A DNA stretch of 64,000 bases, taken from Hyphomicrobium sp. 12-62-95 (GTDB taxonomy: Bacteria; Pseudomonadota; Alphaproteobacteria; Rhizobiales; Hyphomicrobiaceae). Below the pieces are notes generated by a model. It had not been told where the DNA came from, made no database searches, and saw only the letters and a program-made list of their open reading frames with translations. Where the stretch lies: contig NCCZ01000010.1 of NCBI GenBank assembly GCA_002279935.1, positions 1-64,000 on the forward strand, in the 5' to 3' direction. Every line of letters begins with the position of its first letter. Position 1 is the first letter of the stretch. This document shows, one piece after another, positions 39,260 through 48,801 of the stretch. A program made the translations under genes and the position numbers.

Positions 39260-39303
39260 TGTCAATCTAAGCGGACAGTTTAAAGTGTCAAGCAAGATGA
39301 ACA
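39260..39303 (-). promoter_or_regulatory. bchC promoter with two PpsR/CrtJ operators
   Basis: Two exact TGT-N12-ACA sites: 39260-39277 and 39286-39303, 8 bp apart (26 bp start to start). On the minus strand TTGACA (39286-39291), 16 bp, TAGATT (39264-39269) is a good sigma-70 promoter; the -35 falls in the distal operator and the -10 in the proximal one. PpsR bound to both would block polymerase. The layout matches the known cooperative CrtJ arrangement at bchC. Confidence 0.85.
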
Positions 39304-39311
39304 GTTTTGGG

Positions 39312-40493
39312 TCATCTTTGTGCGACAATCAGACTCGTCTGGAGCGGAACGCGGGTTGGCACAGCGCGAACGTCGCTGAATCCGCTGCGCCGCAGCATGT
39401 TTTCGATGGTGCCGAGGCTGCGCGGGCGGCCGGACCGCATGGCCATGAGATAAAAGGCAAAATAGGCGTCGCCCATACGTTCGGCGCCGCGCGTTTCTGC
39501 CAACGGTTCGGCGATAAGGAGGTGTCCACCGGGGGGGAGGGCGCGGTGAATATTGGTCAAAAGCTGTGCTGCTTTTTCGTCGTCATGATCGTGGAGAATT
39601 CTGACAAGCGTCACGATATCCGCGCCTTTGGGCAACTCATCCGTGAAAAAACTGCCACCGAACGTCTGGGAGCGGTGCGCCAGACCGCTTGCGGCGATGT
39701 TTTTTTCGGCCCGCGCTGCGACAGCCGGCAGATCGAACATCATAAGTTCGAGGTTGGGATAGCGTTCGCCGGCGGAGCAGAGGAAGCGGCCTTCGCCGCC
39801 GCCGACATCGAGCAGGCGCTTATGATTCTGGAAGGGGTACGCGTCGAGGATTTCGCTCGCCACCAAGGGCTGTGAGGCCGACATCAACGCGCTGTAGCCG
39901 CGGACCGCTTCGTCTGGGAGCTTGGAGGGATCATCCGATTGAGCGTAGGCCCAATAGCGGGACAGTGCGGTTTCGCGTTCCGGATTGCGCAGGAAATCGA
40001 CTGGATCGGCCAGATCTGAATAGAGAATCGCATTGTGCTCGACCATTGCGGCGATGCCGGGATTGGCGAGAATCGCGGCGCCATTCATGCCGAGGCCGTA
40101 GCGGCCATCTTTCAATTTGCACATGAGGTCGAGGGAGACTGTGGCGTCGAGCAGGCGGCGGGCGGGATCGAGGGGGAGGTTCGCGCGCGCGGCGATCGCT
40201 TCAAGGGTGAGCGGTTCCTTTTCGAGCACGCGAAAGAGGTCGAGTCGTACGCAGGCGAGAAGGACTTGTGAGTAGATGAAGCCCGAGAGCAGATCGAAGA
40301 CGGCGCGGGCTTTGCCGCGGGCGATTGTGCGAATGCCGGGCGTGCTGGACGCAAATTTCTGAAAGCGGGGGTTGGCGAGCAAGCGGTTGCGGATCGACAG
40401 CCAACGCTCAGCCAGGGACGACACGTGCGGGATTTCCTTTGCAGGCGGCGCAACAGAAGCGTCCGCGAGGGGAATGACACCCCGGCGGGTCAT
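39312..40493 (-). CDS. crtF: Hydroxyneurosporene/demethylspirilloxanthin O-methyltransferase
   Basis: 393 aa. SAM-dependent methyltransferase of the spheroidene/spirilloxanthin branch, methylating the 1-hydroxyl group made by CrtC. SAM loop LLDVGGGEGRFL is present; a helical dimerisation domain precedes it. ATG 40493 overlaps the crtE stop (ATGA). Its stop lies 9 bp from the distal bchC operator. Confidence 0.94.
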   Translation of the reverse strand: MTRRGVIPLADASVAPPAKEIPHVSSLAERWLSIRNRLLANPRFQKFASSTPGIRTIARGKARAVFDLLSGFIYSQVLLACVRLDLFRVLEKEPLTLEAIAARANLPLDPARRLLDATVSLDLMCKLKDGRYGLGMNGAAILANPGIAAMVEHNAILYSDLADPVDFLRNPERETALSRYWAYAQSDDPSKLPDEAVRGYSALMSASQPLVASEILDAYPFQNHKRLLDVGGGEGRFLCSAGERYPNLELMMFDLPAVAARAEKNIAASGLAHRSQTFGGSFFTDELPKGADIVTLVRILHDHDDEKAAQLLTNIHRALPPGGHLLIAEPLAETRGAERMGDAYFAFYLMAMRSGRPRSLGTIENMLRRSGFSDVRAVPTRVPLQTSLIVAQR

Positions 40494-41356
40494 GCCGCTT
40501 GGCGGGCCAATTCTTTGGGCACAAAGCGCGTCGACTCGGCGAGGATGATGTCGCGCAGTTCGTCCGACCCGGGGCATTCTGGGATCGACTCGAGGGCTTC
40601 TTTCATCAGGTCTTTCAAGCGCTTGGTGGCGCCTTCAATGCCGAGGCTGCAGGCCGTGGGGCGATGGTGGGCCGCGTCCTGGCCGGAGGGTTTGCCGATG
40701 TCGGCTGCCTTGCCGAGCAGATCGTGCAGATCGTCGGCGACCTGGTAGGCCTCGCCGATGCATTCACCGAGACGGCGCCAGCGATCGGGCGATTGGCCGG
40801 CAGCCAGTGCGCCGGCTTCGGTGGCGGCGGCAAATAGAGAGCCGGTTTTTTCGCGATGATATTTTGCGAGTTCGACTTCGGGTTCGCATTCCCAGGCCTG
40901 GCCGGCGACGATGCCGTGCGGCATGCCGACCGAACTTGAGATCATGGTCAGCAGACCAGGCAGGCGCAGCGGAGATGAGGCGGCGGCGACCGCGAGGCAT
41001 TCGAAGGCCATGACGATCAAAGCGTCGCCGGCGAGGACGGCGAGGGGTTCGCCGAAGGCCATATGCACAGAGGGCTTGCCGCGGCGGAGAGCGGCGTCGT
41101 CGAAGCAGGGCAGGTCATCGTGGACGAGAGACGAGCAGTGCAGCAGTTCGATGGAGGCGGCTGCGGCTTCTGCCAATGCCGGCTGATCGTCGCCGCAAGC
41201 GTTGGCGACAGCGAGACAAAGGCGCGGGCGAACGCGGGCACCGCCCGGAAAGACTGCGTAGCGCAGCGCGGCTGCGAGTTTTGGGGGCGACCCTGAGGTT
41301 TCGCCCCGTGCCAGGATCATCTCCAAGGTTTGTTCGATACGTGCCGTGGCATCCAT
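40490..41356 (-). CDS. crtE: Geranylgeranyl diphosphate synthase
   Basis: 288 aa. Isoprenyl diphosphate synthase making C20 GGPP for carotenoids and the bacteriochlorophyll tail. First Asp-rich motif DDLPCFDDAALRRG, second QVADDLHDL. GGARVRPRL is the family substrate loop. ATG 41356 is supported by the usual N-terminus; longer open frames extend into the promoter. First gene of the superoperon, divergent from crtD. Confidence 0.95.
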   Translation of the reverse strand: MDATARIEQTLEMILARGETSGSPPKLAAALRYAVFPGGARVRPRLCLAVANACGDDQPALAEAAAASIELLHCSSLVHDDLPCFDDAALRRGKPSVHMAFGEPLAVLAGDALIVMAFECLAVAAASSPLRLPGLLTMISSSVGMPHGIVAGQAWECEPEVELAKYHREKTGSLFAAATEAGALAAGQSPDRWRRLGECIGEAYQVADDLHDLLGKAADIGKPSGQDAAHHRPTACSLGIEGATKRLKDLMKEALESIPECPGSDELRDIILAESTRFVPKELARQAA

Positions 41357-41380
41357 GGAACAGTCCTCTCGCGACAGGAG

Positions 41381-41434
41381 TGTAATCCTAATTGGTCTTT
41401 TATGTTTGTCTAGTAAAATAGACACTTTTATGCG
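41381..41434. promoter_or_regulatory. Divergent crtE/crtD promoter region with PpsR/CrtJ operators
   Basis: One perfect TGT-N12-ACA at 41407-41424 and a partner TGT-N12-TCT at 41381-41398, exactly 26 bp apart as at bchC. For crtE (minus): TAGACA (41407-41412), 16 bp, TAGGAT (41385-41390). For crtD (plus): TTGTCT (41406-41411), 17 bp, TATGCG (41429-41434), with the perfect operator over its -35 and spacer. Both directions should be repressed by PpsR. Confidence 0.75.
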
Positions 41435-41477
41435 AGGCTCTGTGTAAAGCGGGAATTGATAGCCGGACGGGACGAAC

Positions 41478-42977
41478 GTGAAGGGGAAAGTGATCGTCGT
41501 CGGCGCGGGCGTGGCGGGGCTTGTTTCGGCTCTGGAGCTCGCGCGGGCGGGGTATGATGTGCAGGTCGTCGAACGGCAGGCCGCGCCCGGGGGCAAAATG
41601 CGTCAGGTGTTTGCCGGGGGTCGCCCGGTGGATGCGGGGCCGACGGTGTTTACCATGCGCTGGGTGTTTGAGCGCATCTTCGGCGATGCGGGCCGGGTGT
41701 TTGCCGAAGAAGTTCGCTTGAAACCCTTATCCATTCTGGCGCGGCACGCTTGGGATGGGGATCACCGTCTCGATTTGTTCGCGGGCGTGGAACAATCGGC
41801 GGATGCGATTGGTGCCTTTGCGGGACCGCGCGAGGCGGAGGGCTTCCGGCAATTCTGCGCCAGGGCGCGTGATGTTTATCAGACGCTCGAAGAGCCATTC
41901 ATTCGCTCGCCGCAGCCGACGCCGATTTCGCTGGCGTTTTCCTCGGGACTGCGCGGTCTCACCGATATGTGGCGCATTTCGCCTTTTTCGACGTTGTGGT
42001 CGGCGTTGGGCGATCATTTCCAAGACCCGAGGTTGAGGCAGCTGTTCGGGCGGTATGCTACCTATTGCGGGTCGTCGCCGTTCGATGCGCCAGCGACGTT
42101 GATGCTCGTTGCGCACGTCGAGCAGGATGGCGTGTGGATTATTGAAGACGGCATGCATGCTCTCGCGCAATCGCTGGAATCGATCGCGCGCGAGAACGGT
42201 GCGCAGTTCAAGTATGGCGTCGAGGTGGAAGAGGTTCTGACTACGGCGGGGCGAATATCCGGCGTGCGGCTGCGCAACGGCGAGGTGCTCGAAGCGGAGA
42301 ACGTGATCGTCAATGCGGATTCGGCGGCGGTGGCGGCAGGCTTGCTTGGCCGGTCCGTTGCGTCGACAGTGTCACCACTGCGGCGCGATCAGCGCTCGCT
42401 GTCGGCGATGACATGGGTGATGAATGCCGAGACGCGCGGTTTTCCGCTCGTCCGGCACAACGTCTTCTTTTCCGGCAACTATCAGGCCGAGTTCGACGAT
42501 ATCTTCGGGCGGTCGCGGTTGCCGAGGGAGCCCACGGTTTATGTCTGTGCGCAGGATCGCAGCGACGATGCGGCAGAATTCCAAGGCGGACGCGAGCGGC
42601 TGCTCGTACTCGTCAATGCTCCGGCGACGGGCGACTCGGATCGATTTACAGGCGCGGAGGCCGCGGAATGCGAGGAGAGGACGTTCGCGCTTCTAGCGCG
42701 GCTTGGCTTGGATGTGGACCGGGCGGGTTCGGATACGGTTTTGACGACGCCGGCGGGCTTCCACGACCTTTTTCCCGCGACCGGTGGGGCGCTTTACGGC
42801 GCGGCATCCCATGGCTGGATGGCCTCGTTCAGCAGACCGGGGGGCAAGACGCGCATTCCGGGATTGTATCTGGCGGGGGGCAGCGTGCATCCGGGGCCGG
42901 GCGTGCCGATGGCAGCGCTTTCGGGATGGCTGGCAGCGGCCCAGCTGGCGGTGGACCACAATTCGACTCGCCTGTAG
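41478..42977 (+). CDS. crtD: Methoxyneurosporene dehydrogenase (3,4-desaturase)
   Basis: 499 aa. FAD-dependent carotenoid desaturase. N-terminal dinucleotide-binding motif VIVVGAGVAGLVSALELARAGYDVQVVE, then APGGKMR; C-terminal substrate/FAD motif GLYLAGGSVHPGPGVPMAALSG. ATG or GTG: the first codon at 41478 is GTG, with GGACGAAC upstream; family N-terminus fits. Overlaps crtC. Confidence 0.94.
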   Translation: MKGKVIVVGAGVAGLVSALELARAGYDVQVVERQAAPGGKMRQVFAGGRPVDAGPTVFTMRWVFERIFGDAGRVFAEEVRLKPLSILARHAWDGDHRLDLFAGVEQSADAIGAFAGPREAEGFRQFCARARDVYQTLEEPFIRSPQPTPISLAFSSGLRGLTDMWRISPFSTLWSALGDHFQDPRLRQLFGRYATYCGSSPFDAPATLMLVAHVEQDGVWIIEDGMHALAQSLESIARENGAQFKYGVEVEEVLTTAGRISGVRLRNGEVLEAENVIVNADSAAVAAGLLGRSVASTVSPLRRDQRSLSAMTWVMNAETRGFPLVRHNVFFSGNYQAEFDDIFGRSRLPREPTVYVCAQDRSDDAAEFQGGRERLLVLVNAPATGDSDRFTGAEAAECEERTFALLARLGLDVDRAGSDTVLTTPAGFHDLFPATGGALYGAASHGWMASFSRPGGKTRIPGLYLAGGSVHPGPGVPMAALSGWLAAAQLAVDHNSTRL

Positions 42978-43888
42978 CGCCGGGCGGTTATGTCTGGTGG
43001 TACGTCGATGCGTTGAGCGACGACGAGCGGCACGGGCTGTCGATCATCTCGTTCGTGGGCAGCGTGTTTTCGCCGTACTACAAATTCGCGCGCCGGGGAG
43101 CGACGGGCGCTGATCCGGAAAACCACGTTGCGATCAACGTCGCGCTGTATGGTGCCGGCGGTCATCGTTGGACGATGACGGAGCGCGGGCGGCGCGAGTT
43201 ATTGCGCACAGCGGATACATTTCAGGTGGGGCCGAGTTCGCTGACGTGGGACGGCAATGGGCTCACGTTCGACATCGACGAGATCACCGTGCCGATTCCG
43301 TCGCGGCTGAAGGGGCGCGTGCGCGTCATCCCGGCTGGTATCAACCGGCAGACGTTTGCGATCGATGCCAAGGGTGAGCATCTGTGGCGGCCGATTGCGC
43401 CGGTGTCGCGGGTTGAGGTTGAATTTTCGAACGGTCTGAAATGGGCGGGGAATGGCTACTTCGATTGGAACAGCGGTGTGGTTCCGTTGGAACACAGTTT
43501 CCGGCGCTGGGATTGGTCGCGAGCGAGTGACTGCCAGGGCGCGACGATTTTTTACGATGTGACGCTGAAGGACGGACGCGACGAGGGCCTGTCGCTGTTC
43601 ATCCGGCCGGATGGGTCGATTGAAGAGCTTGCGCCGCCGGCGTTGTGCGGACTGCCGCGCGCGCCGATTTGGCGGATGGATCGCGGCACGCGATCCGATG
43701 GCGGCGCAGGCGGGCGCGTTGTGAAGACGCTCGAAGATACGCCGTTTTATGCGCGCTCGATCGTGTCGTCGCGTGTGGCTGGACGGCCAGTAACGGCGAT
43801 GCACGAGAGCTTGTCATTGGACCGGTTCGTGTCGCCGGTGGTGCAATGCATGCTGCCGTTCCGGATGCCGCGGCGGGCGGCGCGCTAG
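42926..43888 (+). CDS. crtC: Carotenoid 1,2-hydratase (hydroxyneurosporene synthase)
   Basis: 320 aa. Adds water to the psi end group of neurosporene/lycopene. Family motif GGYVWWYVDALSDD near the start and GLSIISFVGSVFSPYYK are characteristic, followed by FDWNSGVVPLEHSF. I chose ATG 42926, which overlaps crtD by 52 bp; the frame is open much further inside crtD but there the sequence is a shadow. Its TAG stop shares CTAG with the stop of the small peptide on the other strand. Confidence 0.93.
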   Translation: MAGSGPAGGGPQFDSPVAPGGYVWWYVDALSDDERHGLSIISFVGSVFSPYYKFARRGATGADPENHVAINVALYGAGGHRWTMTERGRRELLRTADTFQVGPSSLTWDGNGLTFDIDEITVPIPSRLKGRVRVIPAGINRQTFAIDAKGEHLWRPIAPVSRVEVEFSNGLKWAGNGYFDWNSGVVPLEHSFRRWDWSRASDCQGATIFYDVTLKDGRDEGLSLFIRPDGSIEELAPPALCGLPRAPIWRMDRGTRSDGGAGGRVVKTLEDTPFYARSIVSSRVAGRPVTAMHESLSLDRFVSPVVQCMLPFRMPRRAAR

Positions 43889-43959
43889 AACGCTCCAAAC
43901 AACGCCAGTATGATGATCAGCGACAACGGGACGCCGAGAAGCCAGAGGATAATGGGCAT
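43885..43959 (-). CDS. 24-residue hydrophobic membrane peptide
   Basis: 24 aa, MPIILWLLGVPL followed by SLIIILALFGAF, a single membrane helix with almost no extramembrane part. Support: a strong ribosome-binding site (TTGGAGATC) with GGAG 8 bases before ATG 43959, and the codons use typical G/C third positions with a uniform hydrophobic product. Very small proteins of this look occur as separate genes in Hyphomicrobiales. It is tail-to-tail with crtC. Function unknown; possible partner of the LH1/carotenoid or electron-transport membranes. Confidence 0.6.
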   Translation of the reverse strand: MPIILWLLGVPLSLIIILALFGAF

Positions 43960-44118
43960 TTTTGATCTCCAATCGGTTTTTGAGCGATAGGTCGATTGGA
44001 GAACGCTGACGGGGCGGCGGGCGTTCCAAGTGCGTTGAAGCGAACTTGGATTTCATTTTTGGTTGAAGAACGTTGGCTACCCAGTCCTGACTTCAGGTTC
44101 AGGCTGCCGGATCGCAGC

Positions 44119-45009
44119 TTAGTTTGTGTTGCCCAGTTCGATGCGGCCATTTTGCAAGGCGGACAGTTCACGCCGCAGAAGCCTTACCTCTTCGAGCAGG
44201 CTTGCAAGTTCTTTGCCTTCCAGATGGTGCCCGGCGGCGGTCACAGGTTCGACTTGAGCGCCACTGACGGGTTCGGTCGTTTCTGTTGCCGTGGCCGCCG
44301 CCGCATTGGTCATCGAATTGACGACGATCGCGATGAAGAGGTTGAGAACCGCGAAGGTGATGATGAGGATAAACGGGACGAAGAATGCCCACGCATAAGG
44401 ATGTACTTCCATGACTGGGCGCACGATTCCCATTGACCAGGATTCCAGCGTCATAATCTGGAACAGGGTGTAGAGCGACGCACCGATGGTGCCAAACCAC
44501 TCGGGGAAGTCGACACCATAGAGTTTCGTCGCAATCACGGCCGCGACATAGAAGATGAGGGCCAGGAGCGCGATGACGGAGTTCATCGCGGGAATGGCCG
44601 ACAAAAGTGCCTGCACGACCAGCCGCATCTGCGGCACCATCGAAATGAGACGCAGCGCGCGCAGAATCCGGAGGGCACGCAGTACGGAAAGCCCTTCGCC
44701 CGCCGGCACGAGTGACACGGCGACGATCGTAAAATCGAAGACGTTCCACGGATTGCGGAAAAATGTCAGGCGATAGACAAAGAGCTTCGCGGCAATTTCG
44801 ACGATAAAAATCGCGAGTGCGACCATGTCGAGCGCATAGATGAGGCCCCCCGCGGCTGCCATCGCGGTCTTAGAGGTTTCAAGGCCGATGGTTGCGGCGT
44901 TGATGATAATGACGGCGATGATGAAAAGTTGGAATCGCTGAGATTCGAGAATGGCTCGCAATCTCTCGGTCCGGTTCTCGCCGTTCGCGGCGGCCGTTGC
45001 ATCAGCCAT
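44119..45009 (-). CDS. Bacterial voltage-gated sodium channel (BacNav/NaChBac family)
   Basis: 296 aa. Six membrane helices forming one channel subunit that tetramerises. S4 voltage sensor near 108-128 has arginines every third residue (VLRALRILRALRLISMVPQMR split at the known spacing). Pore/selectivity filter TLESWSM (about 187-193) is identical in type to characterised BacNav channels, with the high-field Glu. S6 ends in VLNLFIAIVVNSM, and a C-terminal coiled coil (about 264-288, KELASLLEEVRLLRREL) follows. It stands inside the PGC between crtC and dxs, with no motility gene in view. Confidence 0.92.
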   Translation of the reverse strand: MADATAAANGENRTERLRAILESQRFQLFIIAVIIINAATIGLETSKTAMAAAGGLIYALDMVALAIFIVEIAAKLFVYRLTFFRNPWNVFDFTIVAVSLVPAGEGLSVLRALRILRALRLISMVPQMRLVVQALLSAIPAMNSVIALLALIFYVAAVIATKLYGVDFPEWFGTIGASLYTLFQIMTLESWSMGIVRPVMEVHPYAWAFFVPFILIITFAVLNLFIAIVVNSMTNAAAATATETTEPVSGAQVEPVTAAGHHLEGKELASLLEEVRLLRRELSALQNGRIELGNTN

Positions 45010-45107
45010 GACTTTTCAAGTGCCTGTCCTGTTCCAGATTCCGGCATGTGGCGTGACGGTCTGCGATTTCAAGAGCAGCTGCGCGGTTTGCGGACAGAGC
45101 GTGTTGT

Positions 45108-45293
45108 TTAGTCACCCTTGGTGGTCTCGTCGCTGAGGGGAGACGGCTGGTCCTCGGCCTTCGGTTTGTCGCGGTCGTAGCTGTTGGCGACTTTTTCGAG
45201 GATGATCCAGCCGACGCCGAAGGCGAGGACGATAAGTAACTCCATGTAGGCGACGAGGCTGGTCTCGAGGGGGAGGGCGAGGGTTGGCAGCAT
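45108..45293 (-). CDS. Hypothetical 61-residue single-pass membrane protein
   Basis: 61 aa. Membrane helix AYMELLIVLAFGVGWIILEKV followed by an acidic, polar tail (ANSYDRDKPKAEDQPSPLSDETTKGD), like small proteins found with cytochrome complexes, but no family is recognised. ATG 45293 has GGAG 9 bases upstream; ATG 45317 is an alternative. It precedes the sodium-channel gene by 98 bp on the same strand. Confidence 0.6.
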   Translation of the reverse strand: MLPTLALPLETSLVAYMELLIVLAFGVGWIILEKVANSYDRDKPKAEDQPSPLSDETTKGD

Positions 45294-45393
45294 GGTGGGG
45301 GCTCCACGGCGGGGCAATTTTCTAGATTACGGCTGTTGCGGGTTTTGGGATCGGTCGCCGTTGCTGACGCTGGTGGGTCTGGTTGAAGCTTGG

Positions 45394-45727
45394 ATGGGCC
45401 CCCGCCTTCGCGGGGGTGACGCGGAGTGAGCGCGTAGCGCTATCGCCCACGTCATCCTCGTCCGAGCGCGCAAGGCGCGTGACGGACGGGGATGCGGCTT
45501 GAGACGTGTGCGATAGCGGCCAGCATGTCTTATTGCCGGAACAGATCTCCGGTGTCTTCGACACATATTGTGCTGGTTCCCCGAACGCGGTCGCGGTGCT
45601 CGCGCGTTCAAGGATGACGCTTGGGTTTGGTGAGCGGGGCGCTGCTCGCGCCGTCGTGCGCGGATCAGACATGAGGCGTGCTGGTTCCCCGAACGCGCTC
45701 GCGGTGCTCGCGCGTTCGAGGATGACG
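45394..45727. repeat. REP-like palindromes and a 50-bp direct repeat
   Basis: A hairpin CCCCCGC-CTTC-GCGGGGG (45399-45416), an imperfect palindrome with arms CGTCCG/CGGACG (45459-45488), and two 50-bp copies (45570-45619 and 45678-45727) that differ at two positions. Each ends near GGATGACG. This looks like dispersed extragenic repeats rather than a gene or CRISPR. It fills the 447-bp gap between the 61-aa membrane gene and dxs. Confidence 0.75.
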
Positions 45728-45740
45728 GCTGTGTGTGGCG

Positions 45741-47681
45741 CTAGGCGCGCAGTGCGCCGCCGGTCGCTTTGGTTTGGCCGAGGGCGCTGGTGGCTTTGGC
45801 GACGATGGCTGCGGCGTCGAGCCCGGCGTTGGCGTACATGACGTCGGGTTTGTCGTGGTCGATGAAGGTGTCGGGCAGGGTCATGGTGCGCACTTTGAGG
45901 CCCTGATCGAGCAGGCCTTCGGCGGACAAGAATTCCAGGACGTGGCTGCCGAAGCCGCCGACGCTGCCTTCCTCGATGGTGATGAGGACCTCGTGGTTGC
46001 GGGCGAGGGTGCGGATCATCTCTTCGTCGAGCGGCTTCATGAAGCGGGCATCGGCGACGGTGGTAGAGAGGCCTTGAGCTGCGAGCTGGTCGGCGGCTTT
46101 GAGGGCTTCTGAGAGGCGCGTGCCGAGCGAGAGGATCGCGATGGTGGAACCTTCGCGGACGATGCGGCCTTTGCCGATTGCGAGCGGCGTTCCCTCGGCG
46201 GGGATGTCGAGGCCGATGCCTTCGCCGCGCGGATAGCGAACGGCGGAGGGGCGGTCGTCAATGGAGGCGGCCGTGGCGACCATGTGGACGAGTTCGACTT
46301 CATCGGCGGCGGCCATGATGACGAAGCCTGGCAGGCAGCCGAGGTAGGCGAGATCAAAGGAGCCGGCGTGCGTGGGGCCGTCGGCGCCGACGAGGCCGGC
46401 ACGGTCGATCATGAAGCGGACGGGCAGCGATTGGATCGCGACGTCGTGGACGACTTGGTCGTACCCGCGCTGGAGGAACGTGGAATATATGGCGCAGAAC
46501 GGCTTCATCCCTTCGGTGGCAAGGCCGGCGGCGAAGGTGACGGCGTGCTGTTCGGCGATGCCGACGTCGAAGGTGCGATCGGGGAACGCGCGGCCAAAGA
46601 TATCGAGGCCGGTGCCGTCGGGCATAGCGGCGGTGATGGCGACGACGCGCTCATCCTTCTTGGCTTCGGCGACGAGCGCGTTGGCGAAGACCTTGGTGTA
46701 GCTCGGCGCTAAGACCTTCGGCTTGACCTGGGCGCCGGTGACGACGTCGAATTTGGCGACGCCGTGGTATTTGTCGGCGGAGGCTTCGGCGGGTGCGTAG
46801 CCCTTGCCCTTCTTGGTGATGACGTGGACGAGGATCGGCGCCTGATCGGCGTCGCGGCAGTTTTTGAGAACGGGCAGGAGTTGGTCGAGGTCGTGGCCGT
46901 CGATGGGGCCGACGTAGTAGAAGCCCAGTTCTTCAAACCAGATGCCGCCGGACATAATGGTGCGGGACATTTCCTCGACACGGGCGGCGCGGCGTTCCCA
47001 TTTCTTGGGCAGGCGCTTGGCGAGCTGCTTGGCGAAGTCGCGCAGCTGGAGGTATTGCGTGCTCGACGTTGCGCGCGTGAGATATTTCGACAGCGCACCG
47101 GTGGGCGGTGCGATCGACATTTCATTGTCGTTGAGGATGACAATGAGGCGTTCGTCGCGGGCGCCAGCGTTGTTCATGGCCTCATAGGCCATGCCGGCGG
47201 ACATGGAGCCGTCGCCGATGACGCAGATGACGTTGTTGTTTTCACCCTTGAGGTCGCGTGCCACCGCCATGCCGAGACCGGCGGAGATGGACGTGGAAGA
47301 GTGGGCTGCGCCGAAGGGGTCGTATTCGCTCTCAGTGCGTTTGGTGAAGCCGGAGAGGCCGCCGCCCATGCGCAGCGTGCGGATGCGGTCGCGGCGGCCG
47401 GTCAGGATCTTGTGGGGATAGCACTGGTGGCCGACGTCGAAGATGAGGCGATCCTTCGGGGTGTCGAAGACGCGGTGGATGGCGAGTGTCAATTCGACAA
47501 CGCCGAGGCCGGCGCCGAGATGGCCGCCGGTGACGGAGACGGCTTCGATGACTTCCTGACGCAACTCGGCGGCAAGCTGCTTCATGTCGCTTTCGGGAAG
47601 CGCGCGCAGATCGGCGGGGATGCGCACCTTGTCCAGGAGCGGCTTGGGTGACGGCACGGGCTGACCGATGATTGCGTTCAT
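45741..47681 (-). CDS. dxs: 1-deoxy-D-xylulose-5-phosphate synthase
   Basis: 646 aa. Thiamine-diphosphate enzyme making DXP from pyruvate and glyceraldehyde-3-phosphate, the first step of the MEP isoprenoid pathway. Motifs: [18 protein letters not shown]-binding [18 protein letters not shown], and the transketolase segment [21 protein letters not shown] 47681 has GGAG 9 bases upstream. Placed 16 bp after crtB, so isoprenoid supply is co-transcribed with carotenoid genes. Confidence 0.96.
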   Translation of the reverse strand: MNAIIGQPVPSPKPLLDKVRIPADLRALPESDMKQLAAELRQEVIEAVSVTGGHLGAGLGVVELTLAIHRVFDTPKDRLIFDVGHQCYPHKILTGRRDRIRTLRMGGGLSGFTKRTESEYDPFGAAHSSTSISAGLGMAVARDLKGENNNVICVIGDGSMSAGMAYEAMNNAGARDERLIVILNDNEMSIAPPTGALSKYLTRATSSTQYLQLRDFAKQLAKRLPKKWERRAARVEEMSRTIMSGGIWFEELGFYYVGPIDGHDLDQLLPVLKNCRDADQAPILVHVITKKGKGYAPAEASADKYHGVAKFDVVTGAQVKPKVLAPSYTKVFANALVAEAKKDERVVAITAAMPDGTGLDIFGRAFPDRTFDVGIAEQHAVTFAAGLATEGMKPFCAIYSTFLQRGYDQVVHDVAIQSLPVRFMIDRAGLVGADGPTHAGSFDLAYLGCLPGFVIMAAADEVELVHMVATAASIDDRPSAVRYPRGEGIGLDIPAEGTPLAIGKGRIVREGSTIAILSLGTRLSEALKAADQLAAQGLSTTVADARFMKPLDEEMIRTLARNHEVLITIEEGSVGGFGSHVLEFLSAEGLLDQGLKVRTMTLPDTFIDHDKPDVMYANAGLDAAAIVAKATSALGQTKATGGALRA

Positions 47682-47697
47682 GACCGTTACTCCGGTT

Positions 47698-48801
47698 CTA
47701 GGCTTCGGCGCTGGATGGATCGTAGGCTTCGGCGCGTGCAAGGCGGATCATCTGGGCTTCGCGTTCGCGCAGTTCGAGGCGTTCGAAGATGTCGATGACG
47801 CGGGCAGTGCGGGCGGGGATGTTCCACCAGGCGGGCAACGCCGGCTCCGGTGTGTAGGGGTGGACGGCGTCGACGAGATAGGCGGCCTCGAACACGCGCT
47901 CGGGGATGTCGATGGGGGTTTGCGTCAGCGAGAGGGACGCGGAGAGCGCGGCCTTGGCGGCCAGCTCGATCTTGCGCTTCGCGGGTACGATGGCGCGCTT
48001 GGTAATGCTGTCGTGGTTGTTGCGGCGGACTTCGTTGCCGATTTCACCATAGAGGTAAGCGGCGGCGAAGATGCCGGCGCGGCAGTCGACCGGCAAAGCA
48101 GAGATGCCGCGGGCCGCGCGGCGATAGAGGCTGTCGGCGGCTTCGAGCAGGCGTTCGACGATGGCGGCCAATTCGGGCGAGGGGCGGGGATCAGCCAGGA
48201 AGCTTTCGGGATCGAGGCCGGCATCGCGCATCCAGGCGAGCGGCAGATAGAGGCGGCCGGCGCGGGCGTCTTCGCCGACGTCGCGGGCGATATTGGAGAT
48301 CTGCATGGCGATGCCGAGATCGCAGGCGCGGGCGAGTTGTGATTTATCGCGGGCGCCCATCAGGAGCGCCATCATGGCACCGACGCTGCCGGCGACGCGG
48401 GTGGCGTAAGCCAGGACATCGGCAAAGGTGTCGTAACGGCGGCCGTCGGCGTCCCAGGCGAAGCCTTCGATCAGGGCGTCGGGGAGCGTGCGGGGAATAT
48501 GGAAGCGGTGGACGATTGCTGAGAACGCCCGGTCGGTGGCGGTTTCGTGCGGCGCGTTGCGATAGACGGCGTCGAGACGGCTTGTGAGGAGGGCTAAGTT
48601 GCCTTCCGTGGCGCCGCCGATGTCGATGATATCGTCGGCTTCGCGGCAGAAGGCATAGAGCGCGATGGCGGGGTCGCGGACGCGGCGCGGCAGCAGGCGC
48701 GAGGCCGCTAGGAACGTGCGCGAACCGTTCGCGAGTTTTATGCGGCAGGTGTTAAGATCCTCGGCTTCGAGCCGGAGATCTTCAGGCGAAAGCTGACGCA
48801 T
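47698..48801 (-). CDS. crtB: Phytoene synthase
   Basis: 367 aa. Condenses two GGPP to phytoene. First Asp-rich region [13 protein letters not shown], second [24 protein letters not shown] 48801 overlaps the crtI end by 20 bp. Length slightly above the common 290-350, with extra residues at the C-terminus ([11 protein letters not shown]). Confidence 0.95.
   Translation of the reverse strand: MRQLSPEDLRLEAEDLNTCRIKLANGSRTFLAASRLLPRRVRDPAIALYAFCREADDIIDIGGATEGNLALLTSRLDAVYRNAPHETATDRAFSAIVHRFHIPRTLPDALIEGFAWDADGRRYDTFADVLAYATRVAGSVGAMMALLMGARDKSQLARACDLGIAMQISNIARDVGEDARAGRLYLPLAWMRDAGLDPESFLADPRPSPELAAIVERLLEAADSLYRRAARGISALPVDCRAGIFAAAYLYGEIGNEVRRNNHDSITKRAIVPAKRKIELAAKAALSASLSLTQTPIDIPERVFEAAYLVDAVHPYTPEPALPAWWNIPARTARVIDIFERLELREREAQMIRLARAEAYDPSSAEA

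Noticed and set aside
45570..45727. Possible CRISPR array in the repeats before dxs
   Set aside because: Only two 50-bp copies separated by 58 bp, with no regular spacers and no cas genes.
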